Below are positions 9,766 through 19,757 of a stretch of DNA of 64,000 nucleotides, piece after piece; position 1 is the stretch's first letter, and every line of letters begins with the position of its first letter. The stretch lies in NCBI RefSeq assembly GCF_040712315.1, contig NC_134015.1, positions 21,701,614 through 21,765,613 of the forward strand, written 5' to 3'. Origin of the DNA: Castanea sativa (Eukaryota; Streptophyta; Magnoliopsida; Fagales; Fagaceae). The notes under the pieces are model-generated. The model was not told where the DNA came from, ran no database searches, and was given only the letters and a program-made list of their open reading frames with translations. The position numbers and the translations under genes are program-made.

Positions 9766-12334
9766 CTAAGCTTTTGGAGGGGGGTCTTGCTGAGAGGTGC
9801 TGGTGGCCTCGGTCTTTCTCAACTCCAGCTCAAAGGGAGTTAGGACTTGCTTTCCTTTGTCTGCCGTCTTCGGTGGAAGGACGTTGGGTTCCACTTTCTG
9901 GCTCAAGTCCTTCTCTGCATCCCCGCCTCCTTCCTTCTCTTTGTTCGAACCTGAAGGTTCTGTAGGATCTGGAATTAGCTGTGGGACCATCGAAGGCAGA
10001 GCAGGGAGAGTTGACTCAGGGGTAAGAGTAGCAGCAGGAGCCTCTTCAATCTCCTGTATCTCCAGGGGAAGCCAAACATTCTCAGACTTCCTCAGATCCG
10101 AGGATAGAGGAACTCCAGCTACGTTTAGGGCTTCCCCCCGGACTTTCGACGGTACTCCCGGCACAAAGCCGCGAAGGCCTCGTCGAGGTGCTCCTCGGTG
10201 GTTGCTACCCCTTCCTCGTAGCTCATACGCGGCGACAAGAGCGTTGGAATGAGCTGGCTTCTTCCTTCATCAGCGCAAGTTCCTTTTCCAAATCCGAGCG
10301 TTCCCTTTGGGCTCGGGAGAGCTCATCATCTTTTTCGTGAAGGAGCTTGCGCTGCCCTTCTATCTGGGTCTTCATGGTCTTCAGATTCGCCTCGGCCCCA
10401 TTCTTCTCTCTCTTTAGATCAGCCACCTCCAAGGTAAGCTTCTCGTTCTCAGCAAGGGCTGTGCCCAAGGACTTCTCAGTCTCCAACCTGACTTCAAACT
10501 CAGTTCTGGCCTTCTTCCGAGTGTCTTCTATAAATTTCTCGGCTACGAAGACTTCTTGAATGGCCTGCAGTAAAGTGCGAGGAAGTCAGATATAGCAAGG
10601 TACTTATGAATGATCGGATATTGTTAAAAGTGTAATCTTCCTAAAAGGGTTAAACTTACCAGAGCTAAATCCCTTTTTAAAGAGAGGAATAGTTGTGGCT
10701 GGCTCATTCTTTCCAAGGTTTCCATGTCCTTGGGCAGCAGAAGAGGGCGCTCCAACACTTCGGCCAGGTGGTGGGCATGACCTGTTGAACCGCCCTTATA
10801 CTGGATTGGCAGGAGATGGGTGCACCGTCCAGCCTTAAGTCAGGGGACCAGGTGGCCGGTGCTCGGCGCACTTCGGCCTCGTCCCTAATCTCCCCACTTT
10901 CAACTGAGCGGGCCCTACCCTTGCCTTTGTCCAGCTTCTGCTGCTGAACCGGGGGAGGTTGTTGTCGTGGTTTCTTGGGGTCCTTGCTGATCGTCCCCTC
11001 GGCCTCCCCCTTTCTCTTCTTTTTAGGATCTTCGGCTGGAAGTTTTGGCTCGGCTGGAGGAGGGGGAGGTGGCAAAGATGGAAGAGCTTGGGACGCCCTC
11101 GTCTTTTTCTCGGCGACCTTCGCACCTCTCTTGGTTAGGAGATCTTGCATCCTATCCATGTCTTCCTCGGATTCGTCTTCTGGTCGGGCAACTACAAACC
11201 CTGCAATTCCAGAGGCCTCGGTGGCTTCTTCCTCCTCGTCAGAAAGTACGACGAACTGATTCCCTCGAGGTCTTTCGGTGTCTTCAAGTTGGAATTGATC
11301 TATCTCTTCGTCTAGTGTATGTGAAGAAGACACCTGCTCTTCTAGAACAACAGTTGCCTGAGAGTGCACGGTGAGGGGAATTGCCGCTATGGGCTGGTTG
11401 TACAAAACGGTGTGAGGGACGTCAGGGAGATCGTGGTCTTCCAAAAAGTGGGGCCGGGCTACGTTTATTCTCCTTCGTCTTCGGTCACCCGCGATTATGG
11501 CGTTTTCTATCTCCTAGAAGTCCGAAGAGATGGGAGTGTACCCCAGAATCAGATGAGCAGCTCTAAGTTGCAAGTCCTCGCTGACAAACACCTCGGAGCG
11601 AAGCACTCGGTTTAGATCGGCAACGCTGCAGTGGCTCAAGCGTGGACGCACGTGTTGCTTATCTGCAAAGAAAGACGTGAAAGTGAACAACATGGTCAGA
11701 TTCACACAGCAAGTGATAAAGTTAAACAAATATAAATACATGTTAGTGTGCATGTTTGTGAGTATTAAAGGAAGTTGTGAGATGGGGAGGTTAATCCTAA
11801 GGTGTCACACCTGGATCTCCCCACTCAACTGGGCAGTGGAGGCCGTCGTGCCAGTTCCCAGAGACGATCAGGTAGTCATCCTTCATACCTTTGTTGGATT
11901 TGGGCAGACAGGAGATTACCCTAACGACGATGGAGCGGGATTTAATGTAGTAACCTACTTTGGAGAGTTTATGGGACTCGTACAGAAAGATGACGTCGTG
12001 CCAGGTGAGGTTTAGACCCATTTGCTCGTTTAGAGTATCGACGCTACCCAAAACTCTAAAAACATTTGGGAGGCACTGATCGGGACACAACCGATGGTTG
12101 CGAAGGTACTCCCTGGTTACAGGTTTCATTGGGAGGGTCATCCCACCCTCTATAAAGGCTATCATTGGGATGATAACCTCTCCCTCTTTTCTAGAACCGG
12201 CCACGGCTTCTGCCGGGCAATATTTTAAACCTACATCGCCGGGAATGTTATACTGGGCTCTGAAGCCTTCCATTCCAGCGGCGGTATCAACTAGACACTT
12301 AAACCTACCCATCAGAAAAGAACGAAAGGCTAAA
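9766..12334 (-). pseudogene. Antisense spliced gene inside the Tat element ('putative gypsy type transposon' domain + coiled coil)
   Basis: The minus strand between integrase and the 3' LTR encodes a multi-exon protein. Exon 1 (12312 or 12334 to 11811) has a domain resembling Pfam PF04195, with YLRNHRLCPDQCLPNVFRVL and VISCLPKSNKGMKDDYLIV. It ends CCAG|GTGTGA. The 148-bp intron ends CTTTGCAG, and exon 2 starts at 11662; the join keeps frame (GDP-DKQHVRPRL). Exon 2 runs to 10660 (acidic and Pro/Lys-rich linker) and ends CTCTG|GTAAGT. A 95-bp intron ends CTGCAG, and exon 3 starts at 10564, again in frame. Exon 3 is a heptad-rich coiled coil (ENEKLTLEVADLKREKNGAE) with an acidic, proline-rich tail ending at 9766. 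Defects: TAG at 11514-11516, a frameshift near 10810 and at least two near 10150-10250. A further 5' exon (12762-12419, ending with GTAAGT) is possible. Function unknown. Confidence 0.75.
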
Positions 12335-12820
12335 CTCTAAAGGGGAGAATATCTACGAGGACAGCCGAGGACTATATCCGAGGAGAAAAGGTTAAGAATA
12401 GAGAGAGCAAGAACTTACAAAGTTGAAGGTGTGCAAATTTCCACGGTTTTCTGCAGGTAAAGTATGATTGCTGATGTTTTGATGGGATTAGCCCCTGGGG
12501 AATTAAATGAAGGCGCAGGTTCCCGAAGCGTCACGATGTGCGGAAAAGCGGTCTCGAAATTATATTCGTCCCGCCCAAATTTTCGTGAAGTAACGAGGAC
12601 CATTGGATACCCATCTCGCCGTTGAACGTGGCGGACAAAATGTAACTTACAGCAATAAATGCGCGCGTTTTTGAAAATAAAACCGCCAAGTGGCATCTTC
12701 TGGGACGCGAAACGATTTCCACACGTGCAATCACTCACAAAGTGTGTGGAGTAGGTTCTCATCAGATCAAAACCCTATTTTTCTCCTCGGACGTTGAAAA
12801 TTAGAGTTTTGAGGGGCTAT
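12335..12820. other. Region between antisense gene and 3' LTR
   Basis: On the minus strand an ORF (12762-12415) ends at a good 5' splice signal GTAAGT near 12418, and a 3' splice signal TTTAG lies near 12337. This could be a 5' exon or leader of the antisense gene; it has no domain I recognise. On the plus strand there is nothing beyond the purine-rich tract. Confidence 0.45.
12805..12820 (+). promoter_or_regulatory. Purine-rich tract next to the 3' LTR
   Basis: The sequence agttttgaggggctat lies directly before the 3' LTR. The GAGGGG core is the likely polypurine primer for plus-strand synthesis, although it is short and not perfectly purine. Confidence 0.6.
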
Positions 12821-13569
12821 TGTGGGGAGTAAAAAGACCCTGATGGGGATGTGGGCCTTTGGGCCATGCTAAGGAAGGCCGACCTGCTCTTGGGTTTAGA
12901 ACTTGTTAGTACTACGGGTCGGCCCATACACCGAGGATCCGAGGATCCAGCCGAGGATGAATTTCCCTTCGGACGGACATCGGAGAACCCGGGACTTGAT
13001 GGTAAAGGTTAAGGAATGACACGGTCAAGACCAATGGTTAAAGGGGGTGAACCCTTGAATGTCCTAGAAGCACCGATGTTAGAGAAATACCAAAGATAAA
13101 GGCTGCCACCTCCACATTAAAGACCCTGCACCTACCACCCTGGCCGCATTAATGGGAAAGTGACACCTGAACAGTGGAAGGGAAACTTCTGGTTACTATT
13201 CAAAGGCACTGAGAAAAGAAATATCTGGGTTAAGGGGGAGTTGGGGCAACACGTGTACAAAGTATCAAAAAGAGGAGTATTTAAGAAGAAACCTAGAACA
13301 GGAATGGGGGGTCCCTTTTTGGTAATCAAAAAGAAAAAGAAAAAAGAGAAAGAGATAATATAAGAGCAGCTCTCGGCTTACGTCCGAGCAGGTTGATTTA
13401 CAATATTGCTTGTTGTTTTCAAGTGTTTGCAATCTTTGGCTTGTCATTTAATCCTCAAACACTTCTAACCTGGGTTTCAAGCCCACACTCTACAAATTCA
13501 TATTGTTTAAGGCTCATTGGGCCTGAGCCCGTAACTGTTCTTGGGGCCAGGTGCAATTGTGTACTTACA
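12821..13569 (+). repeat. 3' LTR (749 bp) of the Tat element
   Basis: Same length as the 5' LTR, with 10 substitutions and no indels. Three of these fall together in a four-base stretch (GTGACTCCC versus GGGGGGTCCC) and two more are adjacent (CTCGGACAC versus CTCAAACAC). The exact flanking pentamer AAGTC follows at 13570-13574. Confidence 0.95.
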
Positions 13570-13574
13570 AAGTC

Positions 13575-14005
13575 ATCATGAGTACTCTTGTACTTTAATA
13601 GACTACTCGATTAACTTATGAAGGAGAACTTGAGTTCATTTCCCCACACCTTTTGTTGTAAGGAAAAATATAACAAATTCAATAACTTTTTTTTTTACTA
13701 AATTAAAGTAATCAGTATTGCATAATTTACATGCTCTACTAAATGAAATCTTTCCATGGATTTTCCAAGAGTTAGAAAAAATTCAAAAATGAATACTGAT
13801 AGTATTAAACTTTGGCATGAGTGTTTTATATGTATCTAATTGTGTTTGTTCCTAAATGCAATAGTGAGTATGAAGGGGCTTATATACTAGCTACTTTATA
13901 AATATATTATTTTTAGGAGTTTTAAGTATGCAAGACTCATTACCTTCTTATTCTAAATTTTTTTCATATGTCAAGAAAAACATACATAACAACCATGAAT
14001 ATAAA
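13575..14005. other. Gene-free spacer between two LTR elements
   Basis: AT-rich DNA with no ORF, hairpin or repeat that I can define. It is the original locus between the Tat insertion and the solo LTR at 14011. Confidence 0.6.
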
Positions 14006-14010
14006 ACTAT

Positions 14011-15959
14011 TGTGTGGGCTTTTTTTGCAAATATAGGGCTAGGCCGCTTGCTGATATACTAGGCCCAAAGATTTCTGGACCAAGGAGTTGGGACCGATCC
14101 AAGAGCAGCCCTCCTTGGTCCGGCTTGTGCGTAAACGATGCCCATGTTAGTCAGGCTTTAATCACATGCTCATGACAGGCAAAGCTGTTACATTAACTAC
14201 GGCAGACAGATACAATAAAGACAATAATGAAAAATTCCTTTACGATTCAGATAAAATAGATAATGAATTTGGTAAGGAGTGCTCGTTTTACGAAACAACA
14301 ACAAAAGGGTAGATATTGAATAAACAACAATAAGCTTATTAAGAGAAATAAATGTCAGTCTGCCGTATTAAGTTACGTTGCCAAGTCTGAGTCAAGAAGG
14401 GGAATCACCTATTCAACACGACTAATCTCTCAGAAGGGGAGATTAGCTGCTTTAAGGGGATGGGCCTGAATGACTTGAATTCAGTGAGGTCCTTCTCCAT
14501 TACCAGAAAGTATGGGTTGGAGAGGGAGAGGGAGATCGACCCATTCGGTGCATGCCTACCACTCTGTTCTCTCTCTGTTTTTTTTACTCTTCTCTCTATT
14601 CCCTGGTTCTTTCCTTTCTATTTTCTATCAATTCTTTCTCTCTCTTTTTTCCTTTTGTTTTTACTTTTACTGTCCTTTTAATTCTAGCGATTATCCTTCC
14701 AGAGGTTGCTCCCCTCTCTCGCCGTGCACAGCAAAGGCCCTTATATAATGCCAGCCATGCTTGGCTTTTACCATTTTAACCCTTAATCGCTTTTTGTCTA
14801 ATGTGGGTGTCCTTGCCAACTATTACTGACTAGCCAATCACCCAGCCAGCACCACTTATCTGCACTGGCCGCGCCACTCCACCTCACCAAACAAAGAAGG
14901 CTCTTTTGTTTGCTTGCTTGTCGTGGCACTCTTACCTACCACGATGTAAGTACTCTCCTTCTCTCCGTCCTTCATAGTATGCACCTAGTGGTTCCAACTC
15001 AGTTTTGCCTCTTTTGGGTAGTATGTCATTCCAGCAAGACATTGCCTCCAAAAGAGCTTGAGTAGGAAACACGAAAATGAGTTTTTCCCCTCCCCACCGC
15101 CAGATGATGCCCTCTTACCTCTGACCCATGACCTCACCACTTCCTGTATTGGCTGGGTACAGGCTAGTGGTGTTTGGGTCTTGCGTGTACCTTACCTCTA
15201 TGCTCATCTAAATTCTACCCGCTACTCATGTATCTGTCGAGGTCTGGAGGTCCATCTGCCCAGTCTGTTGTTCATCTTTGACTTCTTATGGCGTGGGCTG
15301 CTTTCCCTGACTTCTCATTTATGGCTTGCTTCTTTCAAGGGCTGGGCCTTGCCTGATTGTGGGCTATTCCATACTTTTATTCTCAGCCCTTATTATTTGT
15401 TTCTTGCCGCATCATTCTGTTATGTATGCCATGAGGTTTGCTTGTCCCAGGGCTGCTGGGCCTTCTTGGGCTTTACTGTTCATCCATTCTCTAATAGCCC
15501 AATAAACTCATTGGGTCCTATACCACTTGCAGGCTCCCTCATCCCACCTATTTTCCTTTGGGCATCCTTGGCCCGTTTACTTTTCTTGGGGCATCTTCAG
15601 CCCTTTCCAATTTTATGCTTCCCATGGGTTTTTGCTAACTCCTTGGGCTTCCTTGGCTCAAGTACTTCATACTTCATCTTTGGGGTTTATGGATTCTCCA
15701 TTGCCCCTTACTCTCTTTACTTACATTGTTTTGGGCCTGCTATAACAGCTATGGCCCATTCTCACTTTTTTACATTTACACTGCCTATGAGTTGCTATTT
15801 CTTTCTTCCGAACCGTCTTAGGCCCATTTACTTGCTTTTATGGACCCATGATCCATTATTCCTGCCACTTGGGCTTTAATGGTATTTCCATCCTACTCTA
15901 TTTTGCCCATGTTTTTGGGCTTTTCCTCCTGCTGGGCTTCTAAAAAATAAGCATCTACA
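14011..15959 (+). mobile_element. Solo LTR, 1.95 kb, target duplication ACTAT
   Basis: It starts 'tgtgtgggctttttttgc' and ends 'ataagcatctaca', and is flanked on both sides by the pentamer actat (14006-14010 and 15960-15964). No internal coding domain or second LTR is present, so it is a solo LTR left by recombination between the two LTRs of one element. It is homologous over its length to the solo LTR at 49567-51483. The interior is pyrimidine-rich, with many GGGCTT/GGCCCAT words; the long ORF at 15058-15879 is leucine/phenylalanine/proline-rich and reflects base composition, not a gene. Confidence 0.88.
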
Positions 15960-17060
15960 ACTATCATTGGTTCAGTTAACTCAATTAGTAAAGTCTCTTA
16001 CTATCAAATAAAGGACTTTAGATTAAAACTCATTTATGTCTCACTTAGATGATAAAATAGTAATTATCATGAAGTGAACATAAAAAATTCAAAACATTTC
16101 ATATCTCGATATATTATTTCAAAACTCCACTTACCAAATATACAAAAAGTTAATATTGGATGATCTTCTTAAAACTTTGATAACCTACTCTAAACCACCC
16201 CCAAGGGTAACAGAGGAGAGACCAATTCCATAAATAAATACTTAATGCAAAATAATATAATTCCATATGTAAATTTTTAATAATTATTTAAAAATATGAA
16301 TGTCTAATAATAACATATTTAGACAAAAAAAATCATATTATCTTAAATTTTCTGTGCATGTAGGGATAGGGGAAAAATGTAATTTCCTTTATAAATAATT
16401 TGAAGGCTTAAGTGTGTTTGGCTTTGCTTAGTTCTGGTAGCTTATTTGCATAATATTTTATCAAAAGATGTAATTTTTCTTAACTTTTATGTTAAATGTG
16501 TTACAAAAAGCTAAAAGTTAGAAAGTTGCAAATAGTTTGTTTGGAATGAGTCTTTTTATTCAACTTTTAGCTTTTATATACAATGTTTTTAAATTTTCAC
16601 TTTTTTCTCACCTTTTTTTTAAAATATAAGTGTATTTTATCACATTTTTTTTTAAATAAACCTAAATAAATTAATGCCAAACACATTCTAAAGCAGCGTT
16701 TGGATACTGCGTTTCAACGTCTGCATTTTTTTTTCCTGGACAGCGCCTCGTGCATTGTTTATTGTACATGAACAGTATATTTAGACTTATGAACAGTGTT
16801 AAACGCGTGAACTTATAACTTCTTTATTATTATTTTATTATTTTTAATTTTTAATTTTCAGCAAAATAAACGATATCCAAACAAATTTTAATACAAACAG
16901 AAAAACAAAACTTCCCGAGAGAAATAGAACCGGCACAGAGTCGGTGCTAAATTAAAAGTTAAAACAAATCCATTATTTAAATTAGAGAAGCAAACCCTAA
17001 TACAAACTCTAATTCCAGTTTCCAAACACAAGCCCTACACCGTAATAAAGCTTTAACTGT
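15960..17060. other. Gene-free stretch upstream of the DUF7054 gene
   Basis: It holds a SINE-like fragment at 15966-16090 ('ttaactcaattagtaaagt', then 'agattaaaactcattt') and a hAT-like MITE at 16693-16885. The rest is AT-rich with no ORF of interest. The last few hundred bases are probably the promoter region of the gene at 17578. Confidence 0.6.
16693..16885 (+). mobile_element. hAT-like MITE (GCGTTTGGATACTGCG type)
   Basis: It starts 'gcgtttggatactgcgtttc' and ends 'gatatccaaacaaat', and contains 'gcattgtttattgtacatgaacag', a word typical of the family seen also at 19650-19740 and 22890-22990. It lies about 150 bp upstream of the CT-repeat promoter region of the DUF7054 gene. Confidence 0.55.
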
Positions 17061-17065
17061 TAAGC

Positions 17066-17067
<2 letters not shown>

Positions 17068-17098
<31 letters not shown>
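17068..17098. repeat. (CT)n microsatellite in gene leader/promoter
   Basis: About 15 CT units. CT-rich tracts near the transcription start are common in plant promoters. A TATA-like 'tttatttaaataa' follows at 17100, so the transcript probably starts at about 17130-17160. Confidence 0.85.
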
Positions 17099-17103
<5 letters not shown>

Positions 17104-17274
17104 ATTTAAATAACGCCAGCCACACTCTTCTTTTTCCTTCACACGCACAGCAAAAACAAACCAAGCAAAAGCAAAAACAAAGACCCAAAATACCAATCGC
17201 TCTCTCTTCTCAGAAGGATTCACTTCTCAAATCTATCTCTTTCAAAACAAAAATTGAATCACAGGTTATTGTGA

Positions 17275-17412
17275 ATGGTGGAAATCTCAAGTAGTAGCAG
17301 TTTCATGCGCTCCCTCTCCCAAACAAGGGCGAGCGCTGCAATCGCTTTCGCTTTTGCTTTCGGATCTTGCAAAGAAGGCTGGTACTACCGCTGCCTCGGC
17401 GTCGACCCGTGA
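17275..17412 (+). CDS. Candidate upstream ORF (45 aa) in the DUF7054 gene leader
   Basis: An ATG at 17275 opens a 45-codon frame that closes with TGA at 17410-17412, 165 bases before the main ATG. The peptide starts MVEISSSSSFMRS and ends KEGWYYRCLGVDP; its middle is an Ala/Phe repeat (AIAFAFAFG). If the transcript starts near 17140, ribosomes would meet this ORF first, and it could repress translation of the downstream gene. The C-terminal half looks non-random, but conservation is unknown. An alternative is that it is a chance ORF or lies in an unrecognised 5' intron. Confidence 0.45.
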   Translation: MVEISSSSSFMRSLSQTRASAAIAFAFAFGSCKEGWYYRCLGVDP

Positions 17413-17577
17413 ACTCTCAAACACCTCAAACCCCTCTTTGCAGTTTCTGAATTTCTCGTTTATAATTTTGTTCATTCTCCAACAACATCTCAAAATTTTC
17501 CATTAGATTTGTTCTAGTTTTTTTTGTTGTTGTTGTTGTATTTGTGGGTCTTTGTTTTTTTTTTTGGGGTTACAAAG

Positions 17578-18178
17578 ATGTTGCTGTACAAGCCAAAGAA
17601 GAATCAGACCGCCGCGAACAAAGGCGGTAACCGGTTGTTGATTAGCATAACCGTGTTAGGGAGTGCCGGTCCGATCCGATTCGTGGTGAGTGAGGACGAG
17701 CTTGTCGCTGCGGTCATCGACACCGCCCTCAAATCCTACGCCCGTGAGGGTCGCCTTCCGGTTCTCGGTTCCAATCTCAATGATTTCATCCTCTACTGCC
17801 CAAATGCTGGACCTGAAGGTATTTCTTTTTCCTTTTTTTCCAAACCCATCTCTGATTTTCATTGATTTTCAATTTATTGTTGTTCTTTGATCATAAAATC
17901 GAAAACCCATTTCAGTTTTGATTCAAATTTGGATTTTTGGGTAATAAACTTTGTTTTGTATTATGAATATGATTGCAGCGTTGAGTCCATGGGACACAAT
18001 TGGATCACAAGGAGTTCGGAATTTCATGCTGTGCAAGAAGCCCCAGCCAGTGAAAATGGAAGGAGATGAGGAAAGATCGATGCAGCAAATTTCTAGCAAG
18101 GGGAATGGGAATGGGAGTGGTGGGAGTTGGAAGGCATGGATCAACAAGTCCCTCAATCTCAAGATTTATTCCCATTGA
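17578..18178 (+). CDS. DUF7054 protein, At4g22758-like (two exons)
   Basis: Exon 1 spans 17578-17818 and exon 2 spans 17979-18178. The 160-bp intron starts GTATTT and ends GATTGCAG; the split codon joins as G|CG and keeps frame, giving 146 residues. The N-terminus MLLYKPKKNQ and the block LLISITVLGSAGPIRFVVSE, followed by DELVAAVIDTALKSYAREGR and NDFILYCPNAGPEALSPWD, match the plant family annotated as 'uncharacterized protein At4g22758' (DUF7054). The fold is thought to be ubiquitin-like, and the biochemical role is unknown. The block IGSQGVRNFMLCKKP ends the domain; the tail is Gly/Ser-rich with a basic end. No signal peptide or membrane segment. AATAAA at 18387 may be the polyadenylation signal. 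Intact, with no sign of decay. Confidence 0.9.
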
Positions 18179-18399
18179 TTAAATTTATCATTATTCCTCA
18201 CCTCAACTAAATCTAAATGGTGATGATGGAGGAAAGTATTTATATGCTTTTGTTTAAGTTTCATTTCTGATTATTTCAGAAATTATGTTAAAGCTTCGAT
18301 GCTCATAGACATCTCTGTTTGTTTTTTGCTTTCGAAGTTGATGGTTATGGTGTGTGTTGGAGAAGAACTTGCAATTGTTCCTCACAAATAAAATTTTGA

Positions 18400-19503
18400 G
18401 GTTTTGGTTTGAAATAAAATTAGTGTTTTTTTTTTGTTTTTTTATTTGGTAAATGGGTTCGTTGTTTTTGAGATAGTATATAAAATTGGCCGCTGATTCT
18501 GGGAATATTGTGAAATTTATATTAAACTTTGAAATGTCCGGAGACTGCGTATAGATTATTGAGGTCAATTTATTAATAATAAAAAAAATCAAATTAGATT
18601 GTTGGTCAGAGCCCACATGGGATGCTTTCAAAATTTGCTTTCAAACGTGGCAAAATCAGAAGAGCCACCAGATAAGCCTAGATTTTACCTGGGGTAGTTT
18701 GCCCAAATTTCCTGGAAATTTCCTGGGGTCGTTTATCTCGGTTGGTGGAAATTCTGCTTTAACTAAAGTTGAAGATAATAACCTTTAACTAAAGTTGAAG
18801 ATAATAAAGGTTAAAGGATTATCTTAACGGAACTGATGGACTAAGGATATTAATTTTAAAAAAAAATTTAAAAACTTTTTACAATATTATTTGAAACTTT
18901 TTATGCTTCTTATTAGAGTAGTATAGAAAAATATCTAGAATAATTCATTAATAAACATGAATCCTAACATTGTTGAAGTCTGTTTTGATTTTTGAACGCA
19001 ACTACTAGTGAGGATTTGAATTTGTACCCAAAACTTGGGCACCAATCTTGGGTTCTCCAACCACAGCATGTGAGTTATTCCATTTCTACCTTTTTTACAA
19101 AAGGATATGCGCATATCCTGATTTCTGAGGTCAACAATAGGCAGCTCGTTTTGCTTTTGCAGTTTCTGTGAAATACGTGGTAAGAGCATCCACACCACCC
19201 ACCAACCGAATTTGTTAAAGAAAAGTACCCATTTATAAGCCATTAAAAAAAAGCTTGGGGGGTACCGAATTAGACGCAAGTGATTGACTAGCCTTTGCAA
19301 GGTACAGTGCACTCTCGAGTTAGGGTTTAAAACTAATTGGTTGGTAATGGTAGGTGTATTTTCTTGGGTTTTCACTTTCTTAACTGTGGGATCTGTTTGC
19401 AAACAGTTTATTTAGTTTTTTTTGTTGAAAACTCTTTATGAGGGGGAAAAAATGAAATTTTAAAAAGCTGTACATAAAACCTAAAATTTAAAAATTAAAC
19501 TTA
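18400..19503. other. Gene-free stretch
   Basis: No gene supported. A short exact duplication, 'taactaaagttgaagataata', occurs twice around 18758-18806. The minus-strand ORF at 18935-19402 (155 codons) has no recognisable domain and is probably chance. Confidence 0.5.
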
Positions 19504-19757
19504 GAGTCTGTTTGGATATCGCTTATTGCTGAAAATTAAAAACTTATTGCTGAAAATTAAAAATTTATTGCTAAAAATACTGTAACAAAATAATTTTTAA
19601 ATTATGAATAATACCTGTGAGACCCAAATTATAAGTTACAAACGCGTTTTTCCATACAAGTTAGTCCGTGAACAATGCACGAACCAGGAAGAAAACGCAA
19701 ATAAATGGACAAAAATGCTATGCAAACGCATACTTATAAGCTTATACTAAACACACT
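19504..19757 (+). mobile_element. hAT-like MITE with terminal inverted repeats
   Basis: Left end 'gagtctgtttgg' pairs with the right end 'ccaaacacactc' allowing one or two mismatches; near the left end 'gctgaaaattaaaaacttatt' is present as two tandem copies. The right half overlaps the start of the 700-bp tandem duplication, which carries a second copy at about 20280-20460. Confidence 0.6.

Larger units (their letters stand above)
2168..13569 (+). mobile_element. Complete Ty3/gypsy LTR retrotransposon, Tat/Ogre type
   Basis: This is an 11.4-kb element with TG...CA LTRs of equal length (749 bp), a 5-bp target duplication, a primer binding site, gag, protease, reverse transcriptase, two RNase H domains, integrase, a 151-bp tandem repeat array, an antisense spliced gene and a purine-rich tract before the 3' LTR. 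The second, archaeal-type RNase H (YVDGAAN...NEAEYEA) and the HX4HX4C-like gag knuckle are typical of the Tat lineage. The LTRs differ at 10 of 749 positions by my alignment, so the insertion is fairly recent. All main reading frames are nevertheless broken, so this copy is non-autonomous. Its GC-richer coding region contrasts with the AT-rich surroundings. Confidence 0.95.

Noticed and set aside
9797..10252. 151-codon plus-strand ORF
   Set aside because: It is the reverse of the last exon of the antisense gene, whose frame encodes the coiled coil and acidic tail; the plus reading has no recognisable pattern.
15058..15879. 273-codon ORF on the plus strand
   Set aside because: It lies wholly inside the 1.95-kb solo LTR, is hydrophobic through its pyrimidine-rich composition, and the corresponding frame is not kept in the sister LTR at 49.6-51.5 kb.
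18935..19402. 155-codon minus-strand ORF
   Set aside because: No domain, no splice or promoter context, and no similarity that I recognise; probably chance.
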